Assembly (NCBI RefSeq): GCF_029240175.1 | Contig: NZ_JARBTM010000013.1 | Location: 17,068-81,067, forward strand | Reading direction: 5' to 3' | DNA length: 64,000 bases | DNA from: Anaerosolibacter sp. | GTDB lineage: Bacteria > Bacillota > Clostridia > Peptostreptococcales > Thermotaleaceae | Part shown: one piece after another, positions 55,253 through 62,604 of the stretch | How the letters are laid out: each line of letters starts with the position of its first letter | Numbering within the stretch: position 1 is the stretch's first letter | The notes under the pieces: model-generated | The model's input: the letters and a program-made list of their open reading frames with translations, nothing else | Told to the model about the DNA's origin: nothing | Database searches by the model: none | Position numbers and translations under genes: made by a program

Positions 55253-55582
55253 CTACTCCTCTACACGGATATAACCCTTCTTGATGAGTTTACTTACGTG
55301 GGCATCAACCTTCTCTTTGATATTGATGTCGTATTTTTCTTCTAACACAAACATCATTGATACAGCTACTTGTGCCACGTCCAGCAATTCATCACTGATC
55401 CGGTCGACCACCTCCTGGTCCTCCAGGCTGACCTTTTCACCATTTAACCCTCTAAATTTTCCAATGGCTTGGGCAAGCTCTCCCGCTTCTTCCATAAGCT
55501 TTAGACAGGTAGATTCCAAGCCTGGCTTTAAATTATTCAACCTCGGTAAACTAATTTGTTTGAACTCCGTATATCGATCCAT
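55253..55582 (-). CDS. MazG-like nucleotide pyrophosphohydrolase
   Basis: A 109-residue all-alpha NTP-PPase of the MazG/MazG-like family: CLKLMEEAGELAQAIGKFRG holds the E-x-x-E metal site, and RISDELLDVAQVAVSMMFV the E/D pair. MazG-type proteins hydrolyse non-canonical or excess NTPs. ATG 55582 follows AAAGGAGAAAC. It is alone on its strand. Confidence 0.9.
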   Translation of the reverse strand: MDRYTEFKQISLPRLNNLKPGLESTCLKLMEEAGELAQAIGKFRGLNGEKVSLEDQEVVDRISDELLDVAQVAVSMMFVLEEKYDINIKEKVDAHVSKLIKKGYIRVEE

Positions 55583-55833
55583 ATATGTTTCTCCTTTTTA
55601 TTCTTTTTCTATATTATCACATAAGTTATCGGAGATTCCTTGTAAGAATTTTTGTTTTTTTCTCTTTTTTGCGTTCTTTCTATTGATTTTTTCCTTATCC
55701 TATACTATAATTGACTCATAGCTTTTACATTTATTTACATATTTGTCATATTATTACTTCAACCGACAGCATCTCTTGAAAGATCAAGAGTCTTTTTGAG
55801 TTTTTTGTCATTTTTTGAAAGGGGGATTATAAA

Positions 55834-55995
55834 ATGTCGAGAAATGAACTAAAGAAAAAAATTGAGGTAGTTAACGGGGAATTATTAACGCTTTTGAAAT
55901 GTCACAATTATAATCTGCTAGCCAACTCCGTCATTGCCTGCAGCCAAGAACTGGACGAGCTTATTGTGGCCTATATCCAAACAAACACACAATAG
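55834..55995 (+). CDS. Spo0E-like aspartyl-phosphate phosphatase
   Basis: A 53-residue protein with the Spo0E-family helical hairpin: KKKIEVVNGELLTLLKCH, then ANSVIACSQELDELIVAY with the SQELD signature. Such proteins dephosphorylate Spo0A-P and delay sporulation. ATG 55834 follows GGGGGATT. It is followed by a ferritin-like gene. A second member is at 57933. Confidence 0.88.
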   Translation: MSRNELKKKIEVVNGELLTLLKCHNYNLLANSVIACSQELDELIVAYIQTNTQ

Positions 55996-56059
55996 TCCAT
56001 CTGTATAGCCTTCCTTTTATTGAAGCAGACTAATCGTAAATGATTAGGGAGGTTATATT

Positions 56060-56497
56060 ATGGATGATCCCAACGTAAAAACGTTAAATGAAGTTTTAAA
56101 AGGCGAATTTATGGCCATTCACGCCTATGATGATGTGGTGGACAAGGTCTCTGATACAAATTTAAAGGACGAATTGTATCGCATGCAACAAATTCACCAG
56201 GAAAATACCCTGCGCCTTTCAGATCGAATTGTACAGTTGGGCGGTCGCCCCGATGGCAGCAATGGCATTGGAGGTTTTATGGCCGATGCCATGCTAATGA
56301 TTGAAACCAGTATGAATAAAAATCCTCAGTATATCATTGAAAAATTGAAAGAAGGCTCTGATAAAGGAATTAATGCGACGCTGGAAGTGATCAAAGGTGA
56401 TCTAGACCAAACCAGTGCATCCATTGTTAAGGACATCCTGGACCGTGATCGCAATAATGTTACACGACTAGAATCGCTTTCAAGATTATATCAATAA
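56060..56497 (+). CDS. DUF2383 ferritin-like protein
   Basis: A 145-residue helical protein of the PA2169/DUF2383 family, a ferritin-like four-helix fold. It has LNEVLKGEFMAIHAYDDVVDKV, with a Glu and His pair at the first metal-site position, and ELYRMQQIHQENTLRLSDRI for the next. A second half (DLDQTSASIVKDILDRDRNN) completes the bundle. Common in spore formers, sometimes spore-associated. ATG 56060 follows GGGAGG. Function unknown. Confidence 0.85.
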   Translation: MDDPNVKTLNEVLKGEFMAIHAYDDVVDKVSDTNLKDELYRMQQIHQENTLRLSDRIVQLGGRPDGSNGIGGFMADAMLMIETSMNKNPQYIIEKLKEGSDKGINATLEVIKGDLDQTSASIVKDILDRDRNNVTRLESLSRLYQ

Positions 56498-56504
56498 GCC
56501 GCAA

Positions 56505-56530
56505 AAAACACCGCCCAACAGCGGTGTTTT
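56505..56530 (+). terminator. Terminator after the DUF2383 gene
   Basis: AAACACCGC/GCGGTGTTT stem followed by TTTT. Confidence 0.92.
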
Positions 56531-56604
56531 CGATACAGCATATTGTTATTTAAATTGTGTTCCTACAAAACATTTCCCTCATTATACCGCAATAGAAAAA
56601 GCAT

Positions 56605-56765
56605 GCGACACAAATGTCGCATAGGTCGAGATCAAGATTAAGATTAAAGGCAGTAGGGGTTGCATATTATGCAACCCGCTCAAGGGCTAGGGTAGTTTCT
56701 TCGGGTCTCGGGTCGCATACTATGCGACCCCTACAAATTGGATCTCGATCTTATGTCACATTGTC
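56605..56765. repeat. MITE-like palindromic repeat, copy B (161 bp)
   Basis: Outer arms GCGACACAAATGTCGCATAG-GTCGAGATC and GATCTCGATCTTATGTCACA pair after small gaps; the inner arms AAGGCAGTAGGGG and CCCCTAC match copy A at 8727-8886. Inner hairpins include TTGCATA/TATGCAA and GTCGCATA/TATGCGAC. No ORF. Confidence 0.7.
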
Positions 56766-56793
56766 CTACATATGAATCACACATGCCGCTACA

Positions 56794-56979
56794 TCACAAT
56801 TTGATCTCCTTCTCCAGCTCCTCTAAAAACTTATTTGCCTCGCTTCGCTTTTTAAAAACGATGATGTGCTTGCCTTTACTTCTTTCCACTCTTTCAATGT
56901 TCCTTTTCCCGGATGTTTTCGGGAAATTCCAAATGTATTTCATAAATATAAAGTCAAAGTTCTCAAAAAAGCTTTTCAT
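56794..56979 (-). CDS. Possible small basic protein (61 residues)
   Basis: Low-confidence ORF: a lysine-rich helical protein (SFFENFDFIFMKYIWNF, then RNIERVERSKGKHIIVFKK). The start ATG 56979 follows AAAGG. It lies between a MITE-like repeat and a gap. It could equally be an unused frame. Confidence 0.35.
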   Translation of the reverse strand: MKSFFENFDFIFMKYIWNFPKTSGKRNIERVERSKGKHIIVFKKRSEANKFLEELEKEIKL

Positions 56980-57361
56980 GCTACCTTTGTTGTGTTCAAT
57001 TAATTCTATTTACATGACGTAACAGAAAAATATACCACATAGATCTCTCAGATCTCGATTCTCCATCGTATTATTTTACAACTGCATCTTGCCGTCCTAC
57101 AACGATAATTTCTACTTATGGGATTTGTTTCCTCCTTAACTCGGGTAAAACATTTCCCATTCATATCTGTTTGAGGCATTCTATATTACTCAAATCATTT
57201 CTCTTTTAAAACGCCTAATTTAACTGTCATTCATGAACGCTTTTTCCATTATTGAATTTGAATATTAATAAAAATAGTAGCCAATTACCTAGCTGCTTGT
57301 ATTATCATAATTCCTTTGATAAATAATATAGATAACTATATTAAACTAGGAAGTGACCAAT
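56980..57361. other. Non-coding AT-rich interval, nothing recognised
   Basis: No ORF of note, no tRNA or hairpin stands out. The last 60 bp before 57362 contain AGGAAGTG, the likely ribosome site of the next gene, and AT-rich promoter-like sequence. Confidence 0.4.
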
Positions 57362-57721
57362 ATGAAATATTCAAAGTATCTATTCATGCTTCTTGTTTTA
57401 TTTATTCCACTATTATCTTGTAGTCCAAAAGCTGAAAATGAAATGCCACAAGTTCCTAAGGAAGAAGGTATGAAGCAGGTTGATTTTCAGAAATCTGAAG
57501 ATCCACAGGGGCTCGATAGAACATCATTTTCAATAGAGGAAACGGATGCAAGAAAATTCTTAGATTCCTATGAAAAAACTCTTCATGATGAAGGATGGGT
57601 AACTAAAGATGACAATAAACCTGTATCCATTACTTTATCAAAAGATTCTCGTATTATAATTGTCGTTGCTAAACCGATCGAAGGTTCCGATGAATTTGAA
57701 GTTATTGTTTTTTCAAAATAA
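57362..57721 (+). CDS. Small lipoprotein of unknown function
   Basis: A 119-residue protein with a signal peptide and lipobox (LVLFIPLLSCSP). The mature part is hydrophilic: QVDFQKSEDPQGLDRTSFSI and KFLDSYEKTLHDEGWVTK, ending VAKPIEGSDEFEVIVFSK. ATG 57362 follows GGAAGTGACC. Unrecognised. Ends at a hairpin that belongs to a dispersed repeat. Confidence 0.7.
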   Translation: MKYSKYLFMLLVLFIPLLSCSPKAENEMPQVPKEEGMKQVDFQKSEDPQGLDRTSFSIEETDARKFLDSYEKTLHDEGWVTKDDNKPVSITLSKDSRIIIVVAKPIEGSDEFEVIVFSK

Positions 57722-57722
57722 G

Positions 57723-57755
57723 AAATCCCTCAAACATAAGGGTTGGAGGGATTTT
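57723..57755 (+). terminator. Terminator of the lipoprotein gene, part of a dispersed repeat
   Basis: AAATCCCTC/GAGGGATTT stem then TTCC. The flanking TAGGTCCTATCTCT recurs at 59600, 61280 and 62700. Confidence 0.75.
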
Positions 57756-57932
57756 CCGCTTCGTAGGTCCTATCTCTCAAAATTTAAAGCTACTTAGCAC
57801 CTATCTGATCATTAAATGAATATTTAATAAGTAAAATTTAACAATATCTGTCTTGATGTCAATGTAACATGATAGTATAATACTACTTATATTGACATTA
57901 GAAAACACTTACAGTATTGTGTGGAGGAATAT

Positions 57933-58103
57933 ATGCCAATTTGTGATGAAATATTGCAGAAGATCGAAAATCTAAGAAACATTATGCACGCTCTTATTGA
58001 TAAAGATCCCAGACTTATTGATCCCCAGATTCTATCTGTAAGTCAAGAGATTGATATCTTACTTAGCCAATTATATAGTACAGGAAATCAAGGGCAGAAT
58101 TAA
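57933..58103 (+). CDS. Spo0E-like aspartyl-phosphate phosphatase, second copy
   Basis: A 56-residue Spo0E-family protein: EILQKIENLRNIMHALID, then PQILSVSQEIDILLSQL with the SQEID signature. ATG 57933 has GGAGG 5 nt upstream. It is predicted to dephosphorylate Spo0A-P. A palindrome covers its stop codon. Confidence 0.85.
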   Translation: MPICDEILQKIENLRNIMHALIDKDPRLIDPQILSVSQEIDILLSQLYSTGNQGQN

Positions 58104-58120
58104 TATTCTGCCCGTTTGTT
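58092..58120 (+). terminator. Terminator overlapping the second Spo0E-like stop codon
   Basis: GGGCAGAAT/ATTCTGCCC stem followed by GTTTGTTT. Confidence 0.85.
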
Positions 58121-58180
58121 TAATTGTTTATTTTGCAATGCTAAGATGATTCTAAACATCACTCTATCTACTAATTTCTA

Positions 58181-58717
58181 CTATGGTCTGTAAGGAGGAG
58201 GCATGCGGAGCCAGTTACGCTTCTGCATAAGATCTTTAAGTGGTACACCAAGTAAGACTTTTTTCATGATTACTTTAAAAAATATATATCCTACATCAGG
58301 ACGAATAGCTTCGGTTAAACTCCTTGAAGCATAGTTGATTCCCAATAGAAGATTAAACGACATTAAATTAGCTATTTCTTCATCATTTAGTTTTGCACCT
58401 TCTGGTATATTCTTAATCTCAATATAAGGCTTCTCTGGCGTATCTTCTGGCAATGGGACGCCTTCCTCTTTAAGCAGCTTATTAATCTCTTCAGCCACTG
58501 ATTTGTGTATGTCTCTTGCATCCTTTAATATTTTTTTCAGGTCATTGTCCTGAGCAGTATTATACGCCAGTTCCTCGTTTCGTAATGTATTATTGCATAT
58601 AGCAAGATAAAACCATAAGTTTGAAACTTCCAATACATTTAATGGTTTCTTTTCACCTGTTAAAAAAGGTTTAAAAGAATCATATGCCACTTCAAATAAA
58701 TTCATTTTATATTTCAC
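58181..58717 (-). CDS. DUF3231-like ferritin-fold protein
   Basis: A 178-residue helical protein that looks like the DUF3231 family found in spore-formers: FEVAYDSFKPFLTGEKKPLN at the start, ELAYNTAQDNDLKKILKD, EEIANLMSFNLLLGINYASR and a C-terminal KRNWLRMPPPYRP. The family has a ferritin-like fold. Recognition is by pattern, not by a search. ATG 58717. It is separated from neighbours by terminators. Confidence 0.7.
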   Translation of the reverse strand: MKYKMNLFEVAYDSFKPFLTGEKKPLNVLEVSNLWFYLAICNNTLRNEELAYNTAQDNDLKKILKDARDIHKSVAEEINKLLKEEGVPLPEDTPEKPYIEIKNIPEGAKLNDEEIANLMSFNLLLGINYASRSLTEAIRPDVGYIFFKVIMKKVLLGVPLKDLMQKRNWLRMPPPYRP

Positions 58718-58955
58718 CTTTCCTTCAAAAAAATTATACAGAAGTATTCTTGCCCTTATAAATAGAGATCATACCTACCACAACCTCAATAAGATTCTAT
58801 TTCCAAAAGCAACGAGCAAAATACTCCGTACCTAAAGTGGTTAAATTATACATCGTTTCTTGTTCGGACATAACTACACAATATTTGTAGTATTAAATCG
58901 TTACATAAAAGACATTGTCTTTTTATTAAATTCAATATATAATATATTTATAAGT
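58718..58955. other. Non-coding interval upstream of the glycine riboswitch
   Basis: No gene or clear hairpin seen. It should contain the promoter of the riboswitch-controlled gene; TTGTCT at 58915 and TATAATAT near 58936 are a possible -35 and -10. Confidence 0.35.
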
Positions 58956-58967
58956 GAATATAGGTGG

Positions 58968-59157
58968 CAGAAAATCATTGGAGACATTCTAAAAATGAAT
59001 GACCGTAGGAGCAAGAAATAGTTACTAATTCTCAAACTATTTTGAAACTTTCAGGTAAGATACAATGATTGGACACGACCCTGGAGAGATTCTATTAATA
59101 GAACATCGAAGGAGTAACTTACAATCGTAAGGAAGCTTTCAGATTAAAGGACAGGGA
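58968..59157 (+). promoter_or_regulatory. Tandem glycine riboswitch
   Basis: Two glycine aptamers in a row. Aptamer 1 has TGGAGACATTC, ACCGTAGGAGCAA and CTTTCAGGTAAG, then ATTGGACACGA as linker. Aptamer 2 has CCTGGAGAGATTC, ATCGAAGGAGTAA, GCTTTCAGATTAAAGGACAGGG. Their spacing and order match the gcvT-type tandem. The aptamer-2 P1 strand ACAGGG is also the 5' arm of the terminator, so glycine binding should prevent termination and turn the gene on. Confidence 0.92.
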
Positions 59158-59203
59158 GTAGAGAAGCAACGGGATATTTATGCTTCTTTACTCCCTGTCT
59201 TTT
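59150..59203 (+). terminator. Glycine riboswitch terminator (expression platform)
   Basis: GACAGGGAGTAGAGAAGCA (59150-59168) pairs with TGCTTCTTTACTCCCTGTC (59181-59199), then TTTT. It competes with aptamer-2 P1. Confidence 0.92.
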
Positions 59204-59260
59204 ATTGTTGTATGCATAAATATCCCAATACAAAAATAATAAATTTTGGAGGGATTTTGT

Positions 59261-59470
59261 ATGGAAAATGTAAGCCGTAGCAACAGTACACTAAGAGGTA
59301 AAGCTGTACAAAAAGAAGGCAATATTGATGTAATGCCAATAGTATCTATTATAGTCTCTATACTGATAATGGGTATGGTTATGTTCTTCTCTAACAATTT
59401 AGACAGCGGTAGTCTCCAACCGCAACCTGATGGAGTATATATTAACTATCTATTAAATAAAGATATTTAA
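59261..59470 (+). CDS. Small single-span membrane protein under glycine riboswitch control
   Basis: A 69-residue protein: a polar N-terminus (RSNSTLRGKAVQKEG), one hydrophobic helix (VSIIVSILIMGMVMFF), and a polar C-terminus with LQPQPDGVYIN. ATG 59261 follows GGAGG by 8 nt, close behind the riboswitch terminator. No downstream gene shares the transcript before a repeat. Unrecognised. Glycine control suggests a role in glycine export or sensing, or it may be the remains of a larger cassette. Confidence 0.72.
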   Translation: MENVSRSNSTLRGKAVQKEGNIDVMPIVSIIVSILIMGMVMFFSNNLDSGSLQPQPDGVYINYLLNKDI

Positions 59471-59504
59471 TGATCTGGTGGCTTCTTCAGCCCCCTATAC
59501 TTTT

Positions 59505-59720
59505 GAACAGGCCTTCCTTTTCTGGATAGCTCTCAAACCTGAGATCATACAACAATCAATAGTGCTGCCCAATAAAAATTCCCCAACCATAATTGTTTGG
59601 GGAATTTTGCATTCCATTAGTCCTATCTCTTTAATAATTTTCATCCTAGCGTTTAAGCCATTTTGAAGTTAACTTGTCAGTTATGCGTAATTTTTTATAA
59701 CTTTCTGTGTTATTTACTCT
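59505..59720. repeat. Dispersed repeat, copy 2
   Basis: CCTTCCTTTTCT...CTCAAACCTGAG then AAAATTCCCCAA/TTGGGGAATTTT hairpin, TTCCATTAGTCCTATCTCTTT and GTTTAAGCCATTTTGA. The same order is found at 62605-62930 and partly at 61238-61400 and 57723-57815. The short ORF crossing 59478-59666 on the plus strand is not coding. Confidence 0.7.
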
Positions 59721-59797
59721 TTCCAGCTACAAAGCATTGTTACCATCGCTCCGATCATCAAATGTTCATTTCTAAATATGACTTTTATGCATTCACT

Positions 59798-60490
59798 TTA
59801 CCAAATATTTAGTAACATATTTGAAATTTCCTCAAATCTTTCATCAGTTATACCAAGTTTTTTCTTAAATCTTTCATCTTCCATTCTTGCAATAATGATC
59901 TTGTTAGGACATATTTCCTGAATAATATTTTTTATCTTCTGAATGGATTCTTCATCATCGTTATAGCCTTTAATGATAGTAATTTCAAATATAAATTTCC
60001 CTTTGTATTGTTTATTAAAGGAAATCATATTTGAAATATATTCTACAAACGTATACCCTTCGATCGGTCTTTGGACTTTTTGAAAATCTTCTTCTGTGAT
60101 TACCTTTATCTCTCCAACAACCTCATCACATTTATTGGCAATTTTAATATATTCATCTCTACCTAGTAAATATCCATTAGAAAGCAGTCTTATAGATAAG
60201 CCTCTATCTTTAATTATGTCAACAATATCACTAATTTTATCATTTACTAAGGCTTCTCCTTTTGAGTTAATAAAGATTAATTCTGCTTTTGTATTTTCTA
60301 TCATACTTTCTAGGTCAATCAATGAACTATCAATGTTTTCAAATGACTTTTGGGTATCTACCTTGTTTTGCGACCTTCCAATAGGACAAAATATGCAGTC
60401 AAAGTTACAATGCTTTTCTGGAAGTATATTCACTTCCAGTACCCTTCTTCCATCTTCAATATAAATATCTTTATAACTGAAACCACCCAT
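59798..60490 (-). CDS. Radical SAM protein
   Basis: A 230-residue radical SAM enzyme with the cluster motif CNFDCIFC (C-x3-C-x2-C) near residue 33, LLSNGYLLGRDEY, and KVQRPIEGYTFVEY. Size and layout resemble the COG0731-type (wyosine-related) short radical SAM proteins. Substrate unknown. ATG 60490 follows GAGGAGG; a GTG 3 nt upstream is the alternative. It lies in accessory DNA beside dispersed repeats. Confidence 0.82.
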   Translation of the reverse strand: MGGFSYKDIYIEDGRRVLEVNILPEKHCNFDCIFCPIGRSQNKVDTQKSFENIDSSLIDLESMIENTKAELIFINSKGEALVNDKISDIVDIIKDRGLSIRLLSNGYLLGRDEYIKIANKCDEVVGEIKVITEEDFQKVQRPIEGYTFVEYISNMISFNKQYKGKFIFEITIIKGYNDDEESIQKIKNIIQEICPNKIIIARMEDERFKKKLGITDERFEEISNMLLNIW

Positions 60491-60599
60491 CACCTTATCC
60501 TCCTCAATATTATAATAAAATAGTTCTGATTTTTACCTGTTTAACTTCTTTATAGTACAATAAATTAGCTGTTTTTTAATTTTCAATTGGCGTCAATGA

Positions 60600-60920
60600 T
60601 TATTCAATTGATATTAACTTCAAACCAATGATTCCACTAACGATGAATACTATACAAACGAAACGCATGATATTAATAGGTTCTTTAAACAAAATAGCAC
60701 CTAAAAATACTGTACCAATCGTACCTATCCCTGTCCAAATTGCATATGCAGTACCTATTGGCAGACTTTTTAAAGACAATGATAAAAAATAGAAACTTGC
60801 AGCCATTCCTATAATGGTTAGTATGCTAGGCTGTGTTTTTGTAAACCCCTGGGAATACTTTAAACCGATTGCCCAACCTACTTCAAAAATTCCTGCTACC
60901 ACCAAATAAAACCACTCCAT
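60600..60920 (-). CDS. gdx: SMR-family guanidinium exporter (Gdx type)
   Basis: A 106-residue protein with four helices: WFYLVVAGIFEVGWAIGLKY (Glu in helix 1), FYFLSLSLKSLPIGTAYAIW, the GTIGTVFLGAILFKEP turn and a last helix. This is the SMR/Gdx pattern; Gdx proteins export guanidinium. ATG 60920 follows AAGGAG. A guanidine-I riboswitch lies upstream on the same strand, which fixes the substrate as guanidinium. Confidence 0.92.
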   Translation of the reverse strand: MEWFYLVVAGIFEVGWAIGLKYSQGFTKTQPSILTIIGMAASFYFLSLSLKSLPIGTAYAIWTGIGTIGTVFLGAILFKEPINIMRFVCIVFIVSGIIGLKLISIE

Positions 60921-60997
60921 ATTTACTCCTTCCAAAATCAGTATTTGCGTTCGCCATAAGATTATTTCATGGCAATATTCTAAAATAAGTAAAATAA

Positions 60998-61039
60998 AAA
61001 AGCCCAAAGAAATATTATAAAATATCTCCCAGGCTTTTA
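60998..61039 (-). terminator. Terminator of the guanidine-I riboswitch
   Basis: AAAAGCC...GGGCTTTT stem with an AT-rich interior, followed by a minus-strand T-run (TTTTTATTTTA). Confidence 0.85.
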
Positions 61040-61118
61040 TCCTTCCGTGTACACAGTCACCTGTGCGTTTTCTCTCGGACCAGCCAGTTACAAACTGCGG
61101 AACCCTAGAAAACTAAAC
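61020..61118 (-). promoter_or_regulatory. Guanidine-I (ykkC) riboswitch upstream of gdx
   Basis: Minus-strand signature CTAGGGTTCCGC, CTGGTCCGAGAGAAAACGC, ACACGGAAGGATAAAAGCC and GGGAGAT. Guanidine binding favours anti-termination, so gdx is induced. The terminator overlaps the 3' side. Confidence 0.95.
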
Positions 61119-61237
61119 TATATAAACTTTTTCGTAATTGATAAGTTGCAACTTACATATCTATTCTAGCATAGCAGTAGGTTTAAATCAACTTAGTATT
61201 TTTTCTTCCCAAAATTCTACAAGAACGACATGTTTAT

Positions 61238-61400
61238 AAAAAATCCCCCTAACATAAGTGTTTGAAGGATTTTGCATTCCATAGGTTCTATCTCTTTGAG
61301 AATTTTCGCCTTAGTGTTTAAGCCACTTTGAGGTCGATTTGTTAGTTACATGTTAGTTCCCAATAGGATTTTATAGTTTTTTATATGATCTGATCTTTCA
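61238..61400. repeat. Dispersed repeat, copy 3
   Basis: AAAATCCCCC-TAACATAAGTG-TTTGAAGGATTTT hairpin, then CATTCCATAGGTTCTATCTCTTTGAGAATTTT and GTTTAAGCCACTTTGAGG and TTAGTTACATGTTAG. It carries the end of the small ORF at 61346-61564. Confidence 0.65.
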
Positions 61401-61564
61401 AAATACAAACTATTGTTTACACCTGTCCCATCCAAAAAGGTATAATTACTGTCTCTCATATTTCCTGTGAAATATTTCCTACTAACAATCTCAATGATCG
61501 TACATAAAAGTATAGAAGCTATAAAGTGTATTTTAAAATTGTACTCACTGACTAATCTTTTCAT
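61346..61564 (-). CDS. Small protein of the dispersed repeat (72 residues)
   Basis: Unrecognised. An N-terminal hydrophobic helix (FIASILLCTIIEIVSRKYF) is followed by a polar tail, GTGVNNSLYFERSDHI and ILLGTNM. ATG 61564 follows AAGGTAGCT. A degenerate copy of the same protein (GVNNS, ER, HI, IL, TNM preserved) is at 62770-62915. The hydrophobic start resembles a small membrane peptide. Confidence 0.5.
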   Translation of the reverse strand: MKRLVSEYNFKIHFIASILLCTIIEIVSRKYFTGNMRDSNYTFLDGTGVNNSLYFERSDHIKNYKILLGTNM

Positions 61565-61982
61565 ATTAGCTACCTTCCTCCTACCATTGCATACTCATCA
61601 ATATGCAAATAAAACCTAATGATTATTTACATATCTTTCAATTATTTCCTTCACAAAGATAAATAAGATTTCTCTTGTGATTGAGAGGAGCGTATTCAGT
61701 ACAATAAATAAGGATAGGATTTTTCCTGCCCTTGGTGACTAAATGTGTATTTGGTGAGATTATTGGAAATCCTTCTTTCAAAAAACTCTTATATTATTAT
61801 ATAAATTTAGCAAATGTCTATATAAATTATTTGACGAAGTAATTTTAATAACCAAGTCCTATATTTGATTTTTTTATGTGTAGAACATTATTTAAATTAT
61901 GCACACTATCTTCTATGTCAACATAACTTATATTAGCCAGACAAAAAGGCTAGGAATATTAGAATGATTGGAGGTGCAACTC
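61565..61982. other. Non-coding interval, nothing recognised
   Basis: AT-rich and without a credible ORF. The GGAGGTG at 61970 is the ribosome site of the following gene. No riboswitch or tRNA seen. Confidence 0.35.
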
Positions 61983-62210
61983 GTGAGCGACGCTAAAGGA
62001 TTGCTTGGAGGAATTGGCTGTATCGGCGATAATACAGAATTGTTATTCTTCTTCCTATTGCTAGTGCTAATATTCTGTAATTGTGGAATCTTCGGAGGAG
62101 TTGGAGGAATCGGCGGTATCGGCGATAATACAGAATTGTTATTCTTCTTCCTATTGCTTGTAATAATATTCTGTAATTGTGGAATCTTTGGTGGAATTGG
62201 AGGATGCTAA
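61983..62210 (+). CDS. Tandemly duplicated hydrophobic Cys/Gly-rich small protein
   Basis: A 75-residue protein made of two nearly identical units: IGDNTELLFFFLLLV then IFCNCGIFGG, repeated after a Gly-rich linker, ending GGIGGC. Each unit is a hydrophobic helix followed by a CNC motif. The DNA unit is about 75 bp, at 62025-62100 and 62122-62197, with few differences, so the duplication is recent. It resembles small YjcZ-like sporulation or coat proteins by composition only. Start is GTG 61983, 6 nt after GGAGGTG; the extended frame from 61968 is rejected. Confidence 0.75.
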   Translation: MSDAKGLLGGIGCIGDNTELLFFFLLLVLIFCNCGIFGGVGGIGGIGDNTELLFFFLLLVIIFCNCGIFGGIGGC

Positions 62211-62215
62211 GTATT

Positions 62216-62245
62216 ATAGAATTGGGATAGTTCCCAATTCTTTAC
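62216..62245 (+). terminator. Terminator of the duplicated small protein gene
   Basis: AGAATTGGGA/TCCCAATTCT stem then TTTAC. Confidence 0.85.
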
Positions 62246-62346
62246 ATAATAAATTTTTGATTTTGTCACTCATCACCTCCTTTTGAAAAAGGGTAGGAAT
62301 AGTCACTTCCTGTCCTTAAACTTATATATAATTTATGATAGACATT

Positions 62347-62575
62347 TCATCCATTTACCGCTCTTTGCCCAAGTTCTTGTTCTACTAGTAAAAGTGCTAC
62401 TGCATTACCCCTTGTCATCCTTAGTCTTTCAACTATAATTAGCACCTGTGCCTCTTCTTCGACCTGTTCTTGGAAGAATTACTGTGGGAAAATTTGATTC
62501 TGGTAGTCTTGTTCAGCTAAGGCTATTGCATTGGCCTGATAGCACATATGAGCAAGTGACAGGGGACATACGCTT
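62347..62575 (-). pseudogene. Ferritin C-terminal remnant (pseudogene)
   Basis: Reading the minus strand gives SLAHMCYQANAIALAEQDY, then QNQIFPQ, a TAA stop where ferritins have a Trp, then FFQEQVEEEAQVLIIVERL and GNAVALLLVEQELGQRAVNG. The metal-site EQVEEE and the ELGQR end match bacterial ferritin. The N-terminal half is missing and the frame is broken by one stop, so this is a decayed gene. Confidence 0.75.
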
Positions 62576-62604
62576 TGAAAGCAAGCTCTGTCAGTCCTTC
62601 CTTT

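Noticed and set aside
59478..59666. A 62-codon plus-strand ORF after the glycine-riboswitch gene
   Set aside because: It lies within a dispersed repeat and crosses a terminator-like hairpin, and has no ribosome site.
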